From assembly GCA_017443175.1 (NCBI GenBank), contig JAFSOZ010000010.1:1-53837 (forward strand): a stretch of DNA of 53,837 nucleotides. The letters are read 5' to 3'. Positions 17,126 through 25,563 of this stretch are shown here, piece by piece (position 1 is the stretch's first letter; the number at the start of each line of letters is the position of its first letter). The translations under genes and the position numbers were made by a program. The notes beneath the pieces are model-generated. The model was not told the origin of the DNA, made no database searches, and worked only from the letters and a program-made list of their open reading frames with translations. This stretch comes from Bacteroidales bacterium. GTDB taxonomy: Bacteria > Bacteroidota > Bacteroidia > Bacteroidales > WCHB1-69.

Positions 17126-18635
17126 ATATCTCTTTGCGAAGGCGGGCCACCGGGATATCCAATTGCTCGCGATACTTGGCCACCGTGCGACGCGCAATGT
17201 TATAGCCCCGCTCCTTCAACAAGTCACAAAGCTTCTCGTCTGCCAACGGCGACTTCTTGTCCTCCGCCTCAATCAAATCCGTCAGTATCCGCTTGATTTC
17301 CTTGGAAGAGACATCCTCATCATTGACAGCCTCTGAAAACAGATGCTTCAACGGGATTACACCAAAATCGGTCTGCACATATTTGCTGTTGGAGACTCTT
17401 GACACGGTAGAGACGTCCAATTTCACCTCCTGAGCGATGGTCTTCAAAATCATCGGCTTGAGGTCAGCATCGTCACCGGAGAGAAAATAGGCTTTCTGAT
17501 GCTGCATGATGGCGTACATGGTATTATAGAGAATCATCTCCCGGGTGGTGAGAATGCCTATAAACTGTTCACCACGCTCGACATACTCACGCATGAACCT
17601 CTCCGCCTCCGCCCGTTTCTTTTCAGAGGCTTCTTTGGTCAGGAAACGATATGCGTTGCTGAATTCTTTATTGATGCGCACTTTGGACACATACTGGTTA
17701 TTCAATGTGAGAGACAACTTGCCATTATTGGCCGTAATGGTAAAATCAGGCCGGATGACATCAGCATTTTTTTCCAACGGGGAGCCTGAATCGGCGGGAC
17801 GCGGATCAAGCTTGCGAATGACGGCCAATGCCCGCTTCAATTGTTCTTCCGAAATGGAAAGCATCTGCTGAATCTTGTCATAGTGCTTCTTTGCAAACTG
17901 CTCGAAACATTTGTCCAAGATTATTTCGGCAAGTTTGACATCCTCATCATCATGTGGAAGTCTCCGAATCTGGAGCAACAGGCACTCGCGCAGGTTGCGC
18001 GCACCCACGCCAGGCGGGTCCAGTTCCTGCACAAAGCGAGTCAGCACCTCCTCCACCTCCTCCACATTCGTATAGAGGTTGTTCATGTAGAGCATTTCGT
18101 TGACCACGGCCTGCATATCCATGGTAAAATAGCCGTCGTCGTCCAGATTGCCGGTGAGGTACTGCGCAATCAAGAGCTCTCGCTCCGTCATGTTCATCTC
18201 GCCCAACTGCAACTGCCACTGTTCCTGCATGGAATTGTGGAAAACACCCATCCGGTCAGCGGAGCCAGATTCCTCCGGCGCATTCAGCCGGCGAATGCGA
18301 TTCTCAATCTCGCGCTCTGTAGGATAGTCGTCCAAGTCGTCATCCCGATAGTAATCCTCTTTGAAGATTTCCTCATCGGAAAGCTGCTGCTGTGACAGGT
18401 CAAGCGGGTCGCCGTTTTCGTCATACTCGGGAGAAGGGTTCTCCTCCAAAGCATCAACACGCTCGTCCACATCATCGAGATAGGCCTCCAAAGCAGGGTT
18501 TTCGTCCACCTCCTTCTGGATTTCCTGTTCAAGCGATGCATACGGCAACTCCACCAGCTGCATCAGCCGGATGGTCTGCTGCGTGGCGATCTGGCGTTGA
18601 ACCGTTTTCTGTTGTTGGGATAGTTTTGTTGGCAT
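17124..18635 (-). CDS. rpoN: RNA polymerase sigma-54 factor
   Basis: This is a full-length 503-residue RpoN. Region I is glutamine-rich (LSQQQKTVQRQIATQQTIRL), region II is very acidic (residues 50-125), a core-binding domain follows, then a helix-turn-helix (EVKLDVSTVSRVSNSKYVQT) and the C-terminal RpoN box ARRTVAKYREQL that recognises the -24 element. It directs RNA polymerase to -24/-12 promoters and needs an AAA+ activator. A matching promoter is present in this window at 36635-36649. The gene is preceded by asnS on the same strand with a palindrome between them. Confidence 0.96.
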   Translation of the reverse strand: MPTKLSQQQKTVQRQIATQQTIRLMQLVELPYASLEQEIQKEVDENPALEAYLDDVDERVDALEENPSPEYDENGDPLDLSQQQLSDEEIFKEDYYRDDDLDDYPTEREIENRIRRLNAPEESGSADRMGVFHNSMQEQWQLQLGEMNMTERELLIAQYLTGNLDDDGYFTMDMQAVVNEMLYMNNLYTNVEEVEEVLTRFVQELDPPGVGARNLRECLLLQIRRLPHDDEDVKLAEIILDKCFEQFAKKHYDKIQQMLSISEEQLKRALAVIRKLDPRPADSGSPLEKNADVIRPDFTITANNGKLSLTLNNQYVSKVRINKEFSNAYRFLTKEASEKKRAEAERFMREYVERGEQFIGILTTREMILYNTMYAIMQHQKAYFLSGDDADLKPMILKTIAQEVKLDVSTVSRVSNSKYVQTDFGVIPLKHLFSEAVNDEDVSSKEIKRILTDLIEAEDKKSPLADEKLCDLLKERGYNIARRTVAKYREQLDIPVARLRKEI

Positions 18636-18647
18636 AATATATCAAAT

Positions 18648-18675
18648 GTAAGGGCGAATAATCATTCGCCCTTAC
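18648..18675. repeat. REP-like palindrome between asnS and rpoN
   Basis: Perfect 12-base arms GTAAGGGCGAAT and ATTCGCCCTTAC enclose the loop AATC. No T tract follows on either strand, so it is not a standard terminator. It resembles the palindromes at 11059 and 49567 in the G(T)A-GGG/GAG-CG head sequence. Confidence 0.7.
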
Positions 18676-18685
18676 CGGATATGTA

Positions 18686-20083
18686 TTAGAATTCTGCGTT
18701 TTGCGGGGTTCTCGGGAATGGGATCACGTCACGGATGTTCGTCATGCCCGTCACGAAGAGCAGCAAGCGCTCAAAACCGAGGCCGAAGCCGGAGTGCGGC
18801 GCGGAGCCGAACTTGCGGGTGTCGAAATACCACCAGTACTGTTCCTCCGTCATGCCCAGCTCGTGCACACGCGTAAGCAATTTTTCATAATCCGCCTCGC
18901 GCTCGGAGCCACCGATAATCTCACCGATGGTCGGGAAGAGCACATCCATGGCACGCACGGTCTTGCCGTCGTCGTTCTGCTTCATGTAGAACGCCTTGAT
19001 TTCCTTCGGATAGTTGGTCAGGATAACCGGGCGTTTGAAATGGTTCTCCACCAGATAACGCTCGTGTTCCGACTGGAGGTCGATGCCCCAGGAAACGGGA
19101 TACTCGAACTTCTTGTCAGCTTTGAGCAAGATATCGATGGCTGATGTATAGTCCAAACGCACGAATTCCTCTTTGATGACAGACTGAAGTCTTTCAATCA
19201 GACCTTTGTCAAACATATCATTAAGGAACTGCAAATCATCCATATTGTTATCCAGCGCATATTTCACCAGATACTTGATGAAATCCTCGGCCAGATCCAT
19301 ATTGTCGGTGATGTCATAGAAGGCCATTTCGGGTTCAATCATCCAGAATTCGGCGAGGTGGCGCGGCGTGTTGCTGTTCTCCGCGCGGAACGTCGGGCCA
19401 AACGTATAGATATTGCCAAGTGCCAAGGCTCCGAGTTCACCTTCCAGCTGGCCAGAGACCGTCAGGTTGGTGTGTTTGCCGAAGAAGTCTTTCTTGTAGT
19501 CCACAACACCCTCTTTGGTTCGAGGCACATTGTTCAAATCGAAGGTCGTGACATTGAACATCTCACCGGCGCCCTCTGCATCAGATGCCGTAATCAACGG
19601 TGTATGCAAATAGAAGAAACCTCTGTCGTTGAAATATTTATGGATGGCAAATGCCATGGCATGGCGCAATCGGAGCACACAACCGAAATAGTTGGTACGC
19701 GGGCGCAAGTGGGCAATTTCGCGCAGAAACTCCATAGAGTGACCCTTCTTTTGCAAAGGATACTTCTCCGGGTCTGCCGTGCCGTAAAGCTCTATCATCT
19801 CGGCCTGCACTTCCATAGTCTGGCCCTTGCCGGCTGATTCCACCAGCTTGCCCTCCACATGGATACAGGAGCCCGTCGTGATTTTCTTCATCAACTCCTC
19901 ATCAAACTTGGCAGGCTCAGCCACAATCTGCAGGTTAGTCACAATTGAACCATCGTTAAGGGCTATGAACGCCACATTGCTGTTGCCGCGTTTGGTACGC
20001 ACCCAACCCTTCACACAAACATCGTTGCCAAATCCGATGGATTCAGGATTCTTCAGAACATCTTTTATTCTTGATCTTTTCAT
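18686..20083 (-). CDS. asnS: Asparagine--tRNA ligase
   Basis: This 465-residue class IIb aminoacyl-tRNA synthetase has an N-terminal OB-fold anticodon-binding domain ([20 protein letters not shown]) and the catalytic domain. Motif 2 appears as [20 protein letters not shown] and motif 3 as [17 protein letters not shown]. It charges tRNA-Asn directly. The length and the ending [15 protein letters not shown] are typical of AsnS. It lies between DUF3078 and rpoN in one direction. Confidence 0.96.
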   Translation of the reverse strand: MKRSRIKDVLKNPESIGFGNDVCVKGWVRTKRGNSNVAFIALNDGSIVTNLQIVAEPAKFDEELMKKITTGSCIHVEGKLVESAGKGQTMEVQAEMIELYGTADPEKYPLQKKGHSMEFLREIAHLRPRTNYFGCVLRLRHAMAFAIHKYFNDRGFFYLHTPLITASDAEGAGEMFNVTTFDLNNVPRTKEGVVDYKKDFFGKHTNLTVSGQLEGELGALALGNIYTFGPTFRAENSNTPRHLAEFWMIEPEMAFYDITDNMDLAEDFIKYLVKYALDNNMDDLQFLNDMFDKGLIERLQSVIKEEFVRLDYTSAIDILLKADKKFEYPVSWGIDLQSEHERYLVENHFKRPVILTNYPKEIKAFYMKQNDDGKTVRAMDVLFPTIGEIIGGSEREADYEKLLTRVHELGMTEEQYWWYFDTRKFGSAPHSGFGLGFERLLLFVTGMTNIRDVIPFPRTPQNAEF

Positions 20084-20134
20084 TATTTGGATTCTGTTTT
20101 TTTAGATTATGATTCGATTTTCGATGAAATCAGA

Positions 20135-21130
20135 TTAGAAACTGTAACCGATACCCAGACCAATCACTTCCTTGAACTGGACACGTGCGCGCGGACCTTC
20201 TGAATAATTACGCCATGCCGGACCGTCAATCATGACTTTGTCATAGTACTTCAGCGAGGTCATCAAGCTGACATTGAGCACCTTGAGGAAACTGTAAGAG
20301 ATAGCAAAATCCCAGTCCACATCAAAGTTGCCGAAAGGCTGACCATTCACTTTGTCATGGAGACGGGCAGTATATGGTGTGAACAAGGTCACCGTGGAGA
20401 TAATCTTGAGATTCTTGACCAGCGTGTAGTTGATGCCACCGTTGATACGGAGACCCATATTCAGCATCACAGGCTTGTACGTACCATCCTCACGTTGTGA
20501 CAGACCGTAGTTAGGACGAAGACTTTCCTCTTTACAGGTAGTCATACGACCTGCCAGAGGATACACACCGACGGTGAAGATGTCGTTGGGACGATATTCG
20601 ATACCGAGTGCCAAATCCGTATAGGAAGGTGATATCCATTTGGAAATCAACTCTTTGTTACCTTCTTCATCATTGAGATAATTATAACCCGGACGATATT
20701 GGGATCTGAAACTTCCCAACAGGGTCAGATAAAATTTAGGATGCATTTGGAAACCACCCTTGGTAGTGAAGTTGATTTTATCATTGGCTTTTCTCCATTG
20801 TGGATTAAGGGCAGAAGAGAATGTCTCACCCAACTCTGTATCCAAGTTGCTGTCCCAAGTCCATTTGTTCTTCTTGTAAGACAACGTCATGTTGGCGTAC
20901 AAGAAGCCCGTGATATTGTTGTCACCACCGGCAGCCCAGTTGAACAGAGCGGTCTGGGAGGCATTCAGTCCCACCATACCGGTGAATTTCCAATGTTTGG
21001 CACTGTCCACTTCAGCGGATTTCACTTTCGTTTTGAGAGCCTCTTCGGCAGCGGTTTTTTCATCTACCTGTGCATTCACCAGTGAGCAGGTCAACGCACC
21101 AATCAATAAGAGTAAAAATCCTTTCTTCAT
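20135..21130 (-). CDS. DUF3078 domain-containing outer-membrane-associated protein
   Basis: This 331-residue protein starts with the signal peptide MKKGFLLLLIGALTCSLVNA. The mature part has the DUF3078 landmarks WKFTGMVGLNASQTALFNWA and GGDNNITGFLYANMTLSYKK, followed by alternating aromatic strands and the C-terminal GLGIGYSF barrel-like end. The family is largely restricted to Bacteroidetes and is of unknown function, probably an outer-membrane beta-barrel. The start at 21130 is the ATG; the codon six bases upstream is GTG. It is in the block topA-ureohydrolase-DUF3078-asnS-rpoN. Confidence 0.87.
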   Translation of the reverse strand: MKKGFLLLLIGALTCSLVNAQVDEKTAAEEALKTKVKSAEVDSAKHWKFTGMVGLNASQTALFNWAAGGDNNITGFLYANMTLSYKKNKWTWDSNLDTELGETFSSALNPQWRKANDKINFTTKGGFQMHPKFYLTLLGSFRSQYRPGYNYLNDEEGNKELISKWISPSYTDLALGIEYRPNDIFTVGVYPLAGRMTTCKEESLRPNYGLSQREDGTYKPVMLNMGLRINGGINYTLVKNLKIISTVTLFTPYTARLHDKVNGQPFGNFDVDWDFAISYSFLKVLNVSLMTSLKYYDKVMIDGPAWRNYSEGPRARVQFKEVIGLGIGYSF

Positions 21131-21183
21131 AATCACTGATTTTTAAATATTAAAATTCGAAAAAATTATTATCAATTATACCC

Positions 21184-22359
21184 TTAGTGGTTAAGTTTAT
21201 TGTATGCTTTCCACCATCTGTCGGGGATCTGGTCATCGCAAGCCAAATGATAGTCGCGTTTGGAACAAGGCAGATAGTAGTTCTGCACAACGTCCTTCTC
21301 CTTGTTGATCATGGGGATGAGCATCCACCAGCGGCCGGTTTTACGGCTGCAGAAAAACACTAGTTCATTGAGCGCGCCGGAAACGGCAATGCTGTACTGC
21401 CGATAGTCTTGTTTGTGCTTGAACTGATTATCGTTAGGTCTGTTCAGGAAACCTTCCACAAAATACCAGATGATGTGGGCTATGAGTTGGGACGTCTGAT
21501 TGCAGTAATCCATCGTCGGGTCGTATTCGAATATGCCGAAAGAGGATAGCTTGTCGCTCAAACCGGCATATTTGGCAATCTGGCAAATCTCCTCGCCATA
21601 GAATCCGTTGGACGAGCCGTGCGGACAGCCCGGTGCATCAGGACGACGCACCGCGGAAATGTCGATAGATACCATATCCGCATTGCGCACGATAGGCTCC
21701 ACCTCCTCGATGTCTTTGCGCATGGACCCCACCCTGTATGTTTCAAAGAAAAGCTCTTCCATGAGTTTGATGGAAGACTGACTATTCATGTAAGTCTGAT
21801 AGCCGATATTGGCGTAGTTGAGCAGGAAGTTGGGCTGTTGCAATACGATCTTGTTCAGGTATGCATCGGAACGGATAGGTTGATGCTCGTCACCCAGGTC
21901 GAAACAAGAATCCACGGACACCAGGTTCACCACTTGCTCCAACTTCTCGTAGGCACGGTAGTTGGCGAACGCGATATCATTGCCACCGCCCAATATCAGC
22001 GGAACAACCTTGTTCTCCAACAAATAGGCGATGATGTCGGAAACCACCTCGTAGGTATCTTCCACACTCTTCCCCACCCTGACGTTACCCAGGTCTATGA
22101 TGCGGACGTTCTTGTTCCAACAGTACAGCCGGTACAGCTGTCTTCTGATTTCATCGGGGGCGAGGGAGCAGGATGAGTTGTTCACACTATTGCGCGACTC
22201 TGGCACACCCATGAGGGCAATCTGAGCTTCCTGGATGTTCAGCGGGGCCTCCGGATTGTACATCAGCACTGAGGATGCTAACAATTCAGCACTATTGCCA
22301 GACTCTTCAAAGCCCAACGAGGTCAGGTCAACAGGATCAAAATAGAGTGATAAATCCAT
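21184..22359 (-). CDS. Ureohydrolase (arginase/formimidoylglutamase) superfamily protein with degenerate metal site
   Basis: This 391-residue protein shows the arginase-fold landmarks, but several manganese ligands are changed. The GGxHS motif is LGGGNDIAF (His to Asn), the DxHxD motif is VDSCFDLGD (central His to Cys) and the SxDxDxxDP motif is VSIDISAVRRPDAPG (second Asp to Ser). Known enzymes hydrolyse guanidino or formimino groups using a binuclear Mn site, so this protein may be non-catalytic or may use another site. It lies three bases from topA, on the same strand, and is probably co-transcribed with it. Confidence 0.82.
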   Translation of the reverse strand: MDLSLYFDPVDLTSLGFEESGNSAELLASSVLMYNPEAPLNIQEAQIALMGVPESRNSVNNSSCSLAPDEIRRQLYRLYCWNKNVRIIDLGNVRVGKSVEDTYEVVSDIIAYLLENKVVPLILGGGNDIAFANYRAYEKLEQVVNLVSVDSCFDLGDEHQPIRSDAYLNKIVLQQPNFLLNYANIGYQTYMNSQSSIKLMEELFFETYRVGSMRKDIEEVEPIVRNADMVSIDISAVRRPDAPGCPHGSSNGFYGEEICQIAKYAGLSDKLSSFGIFEYDPTMDYCNQTSQLIAHIIWYFVEGFLNRPNDNQFKHKQDYRQYSIAVSGALNELVFFCSRKTGRWWMLIPMINKEKDVVQNYYLPCSKRDYHLACDDQIPDRWWKAYNKLNH

Positions 22360-22362
22360 AGT

Positions 22363-24855
22363 TTATGCTTTTTTTCTGATAACACGTTTCTTTGAAGTCG
22401 GAGTGTTGTTGGCCATAATATCCACGCAATCCTGATAGGTGAGATTCTCTGCCAGCATTTCCTTGGGGATACGGTAATTGTCAGTACCGTTGGTGATATA
22501 TGCGCCATAGCGGCCGTTCATCACCTTGATATCCGGATTCTCAGCAAATGAACGCAGCACGTTCTTGTTCTGGAGGTTCTGCAGGAAGTTGATGGCTTCC
22601 TCCTCAGTGATGGTATGAACATCCATACCCTTGTCCAGGGTGACGTTCTTGCCGTCGTATTTCAGATACGGGCCATAGCGTCCGGCAGCCGCCACAATCT
22701 CCTTGCCATCCAGATGACCCACCAAGCGCGGCGCGCGGTCGGCATCTTTCTGCTGCTTGGCCTCAATCAACTGCACACATCTCTCCAACGTGATGGACAA
22801 CGGATCCTCGTCCTTCGGAATAGAAACAAAGGCACTGTTATAACGAATATAGGGACCGAAACGGCCTGTGCCGACCACAACCTCAGCATTGTTCCAAGTG
22901 CCCACAGTTCTCGGCAACTTGAACAGTTCCAGCGCATCTTCCAACGTCAGTGTTTCAATGAACTGGTTAGAGCGCAGACGAGCGTAACGCGGTTTTTCGT
23001 CCGCATAGTTCTCCCCTATCTGCACCATCGGGCCATACTTGCCCAACTTGGCAATCACTTTGGCATTGGTTTTGGGATCATACCCCAAGAAACGCTCTCC
23101 GCTGGCCTTGGTGGAATAGTTCAAAGCATGGTCAACGGAGCTGTGGAAACCACCGTAGAAACGCTGGATCATACTCTGCCAGTTGTCCTTGCCCTCGGCA
23201 ATGTCATCGAACTCCTTCTCCACATCCGCGGTAAAGCCATAGTCCATGATATCGTTGAAATTCTCCTGCAGATAGTCATTCACAATGATGCCTACGTCGG
23301 TAGGGATGATTTTATCCTTCTCGTAGCCGAATTTCTCTTTCTTCGTATCTTCTTTGATCACATTATCCTTCAACTGAATGCAAGAATAGGTGCGTTCGCT
23401 GCCCGGACGGGTTGCCTTTTGCACATAGCCACGCTTCTGGATGGTGGTGATCGTAGGGGCATACGTGGAAGGACGGCCGATGCCAAGTTCCTCGAGTTTC
23501 TTCACCAGGCTGGCCTCTGTATATCTTGCAGGCGGCTGCGCAAAACGCTGTGTAGCCGTAATCACCTGTGCATTCAGAGCCTCGCCCAACTGCATAGCCG
23601 GCAACATGCCGCGCACCTCTTCGTTGTCATCGTCCTTGGATTCCGTATAGACTTTGAGGAAGCCCGGGAACAGAATCACTTCTCCGGAGGCTATGAATTT
23701 CTCCTTGCGGCCAGTGACCGGTATCGTGATGTTGGTCTTCTCGGTCTTGGCATCACTCATCTGGGAGGCAATGGTACGCTTCCAAATCAACTCATAGAGA
23801 TGCTTGGCGAAAGTGTCGCCCGGAATGGTCTGACGGGAAAGATCCGTGGGACGGATGGCCTCGTGAGCCTCCTGGGCACCTTTGGTCTTGGTGACATAGT
23901 TATGGATATGGACGTATGGTGCTCCGAACATCTCCGTAATCACCTCCTTGGCCGTGGCCAGGGCGACGGCGGAGAGGTTCACGGAGTCGGTTCTCATATA
24001 GGTGATGTAACCGGATTCGTACAGTTGCTGCGCCACCACCATGGTCTTGCTCACAGAAAAGCCCAACTTGCGGGCGGCCTCCTGCTGCAAGGTGGAAGTG
24101 GTGAAAGGCGGCGCGGGGCTTTTCTTGCCCGGAGCGGTCTCAATGGCCTCAATCTTGAAATCAGCATTCTGGCAAGCCTGCAAGAACTCCACAGCTGCCG
24201 GCTGATCGTTGAAACGCTTGTTCAACTCGGCCTTCAGTTCCACGTTCTTGTCGCGAACCGGGTTGAACACACCGTCCACCTTATAGGAAGACGTGGTGTT
24301 GAACTTCTCGATCTCATGCTCACGTTCCACGATCAATTTGACAGCTACAGACTGCACACGGCCGGCGGAGAGTTGCGGTTTCACCTTGCGCCAGAGCACA
24401 GGTGAGAGCTCGAAACCCACCAGACGGTCCAATACGCGACGCGCCTGCTGCGCGTTCACCAGGTCCACGTTCAGCTCTCGCGGTGTGGACAAGGCCTGCT
24501 CAATGGCCGGTTTGGTGATCTCATGGAAGACAATACGCTTCACCTTCGCGGGATCAATGTTGGTAACCTTCATCAAATGCCATGAAATGGCCTCTCCCTC
24601 ACGGTCGTCATCCGTTGCGAGCCACACCACATCCGCTGCATCGGCTTTCTTCTTAATGTCATTAATCAATGATTTCTTGTCATCCAAAACCACGTACTGC
24701 GGCTCGAAATTCTTGGAAATGTCAATACCCAGATCCTTTTGGGGCAAATCGCGAACATGGCCCTTGCTGGACACCACGTCAAAATCCTTGCCAATAAACT
24801 TTTGGATAGTTTTGGCTTTGGCAGGAGACTCTACAATAATCAAATTTTTACTCAT
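22363..24855 (-). CDS. topA: DNA topoisomerase I
   Basis: This is an 830-residue type IA topoisomerase. The TOPRIM domain opens MSKNLIIVESPAKAKTIQKF and holds the acidic DDREGEAISWHL motif. The catalytic tyrosine lies in ESGYITYMRTDSVNLS. Zinc fingers of the E. coli type are absent; instead the C-terminus carries three repeats of the TOPRIM_C type (RFGPYIRYN, RYGPYLKYDGKNV, RYGAYITNG) and a basic tail KKRVIRKKA. It relaxes negative supercoils. The structure matches Bacteroidetes TopA. Confidence 0.96.
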   Translation of the reverse strand: MSKNLIIVESPAKAKTIQKFIGKDFDVVSSKGHVRDLPQKDLGIDISKNFEPQYVVLDDKKSLINDIKKKADAADVVWLATDDDREGEAISWHLMKVTNIDPAKVKRIVFHEITKPAIEQALSTPRELNVDLVNAQQARRVLDRLVGFELSPVLWRKVKPQLSAGRVQSVAVKLIVEREHEIEKFNTTSSYKVDGVFNPVRDKNVELKAELNKRFNDQPAAVEFLQACQNADFKIEAIETAPGKKSPAPPFTTSTLQQEAARKLGFSVSKTMVVAQQLYESGYITYMRTDSVNLSAVALATAKEVITEMFGAPYVHIHNYVTKTKGAQEAHEAIRPTDLSRQTIPGDTFAKHLYELIWKRTIASQMSDAKTEKTNITIPVTGRKEKFIASGEVILFPGFLKVYTESKDDDNEEVRGMLPAMQLGEALNAQVITATQRFAQPPARYTEASLVKKLEELGIGRPSTYAPTITTIQKRGYVQKATRPGSERTYSCIQLKDNVIKEDTKKEKFGYEKDKIIPTDVGIIVNDYLQENFNDIMDYGFTADVEKEFDDIAEGKDNWQSMIQRFYGGFHSSVDHALNYSTKASGERFLGYDPKTNAKVIAKLGKYGPMVQIGENYADEKPRYARLRSNQFIETLTLEDALELFKLPRTVGTWNNAEVVVGTGRFGPYIRYNSAFVSIPKDEDPLSITLERCVQLIEAKQQKDADRAPRLVGHLDGKEIVAAAGRYGPYLKYDGKNVTLDKGMDVHTITEEEAINFLQNLQNKNVLRSFAENPDIKVMNGRYGAYITNGTDNYRIPKEMLAENLTYQDCVDIMANNTPTSKKRVIRKKA

Positions 24856-24888
24856 AAGCGATAAGTGTTTGTATTTTGTTTAGTTAAT

Positions 24889-24947
24889 TGGTTCGTAAAG
24901 TTTATAAAGTTCGTAAAGTTTATAATGTTTATAAAGTTTATCATGTT
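24889..24947. repeat. Short direct repeats (GTTYRTAAAGTTTATAA type)
   Basis: Upstream of topA a unit like gttcgtaaagtttataa is repeated about three times with small changes. A second low-complexity run of ctctcaactct units follows at 24962-24999, up to the end of the FAD synthetase gene. Confidence 0.6.
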
Positions 24948-24988
24948 AATCTGAAATAAATTCACTCTCAACTCTAATCTCTAAACTC

Positions 24989-25558
24989 TCAACTCTCGTA
25001 GTGATACCCCAACATCTCGTCCACCTTGTCGAACTGTTTGCTTTGAATCATCTTCCGAATGGTCGAAGAGTGAACTTCGGCATCGTTCACCAAAAATTCG
25101 GGGATATCGACCACTTTCACATGATGACGCTGGCATACCGCCTCGATTCTGGAGCGGTCGCCTTCGCGGTTGTGCCCCAGTGCATGGTTGGGCCCCATCA
25201 CCAGCATGCTGGCATGGAGACAGCCGATCAGATAGCGCTCGATGAACTCCACATACGTGATTTGGGAAAAATCGCGAGTAAACGGGACAACCACCGCCAC
25301 ATCCACGCCCTGGTCGGCAATCAGTTCGAGATTGCGTTCCAAGTCGTTGATGAGGAAGAAATCGGAGTCCGGGTTCAGCAACTGCTGGGGATGAGGCGCA
25401 AATGTGACCACCACACTCTGTCCCTGATGACTGGCTGCGGTGTCGCACAAATAGCGAAGGATGCGCTGATGCCCCAGATGCACGCCATCGAAAGAGCCGA
25501 TGGCCACTACCGGGCGCGTCAGCGGGACAATATCCTCAAATCCTCTGAAAATCCTCAT
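24989..25558 (-). CDS. Stand-alone FAD synthetase (RibF N-terminal domain only)
   Basis: This 189-residue protein has the nucleotidyltransferase motifs of bifunctional RibF: AIGSFDGVHLGHQRIL with the GxxDxxHxGH-type signature, TFAPHPQQLL, and the SSTIRKMI end motif. The FMN-binding segment MGPNHALGHNREGD is recognisable though divergent. It stops where the family's riboflavin kinase domain (a further 120-130 residues) should begin. It would adenylate FMN to FAD but not phosphorylate riboflavin. It starts five bases after the pheT stop and is probably in one transcript with it. Confidence 0.85.
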   Translation of the reverse strand: MRIFRGFEDIVPLTRPVVAIGSFDGVHLGHQRILRYLCDTAASHQGQSVVVTFAPHPQQLLNPDSDFFLINDLERNLELIADQGVDVAVVVPFTRDFSQITYVEFIERYLIGCLHASMLVMGPNHALGHNREGDRSRIEAVCQRHHVKVVDIPEFLVNDAEVHSSTIRKMIQSKQFDKVDEMLGYHYES

Positions 25559-25563
25559 ATTTA

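Noticed and set aside
18648-18675. Terminator for asnS
   Set aside because: The 12-base palindrome has no T tract on either strand, so it is listed as a REP-like repeat.
22615-24405. A 596-codon open frame antisense to topA
   Set aside because: It is a mirror of topA codon structure, rich in His, Leu and Arg with no domain, and topA has every expected motif on the other strand.
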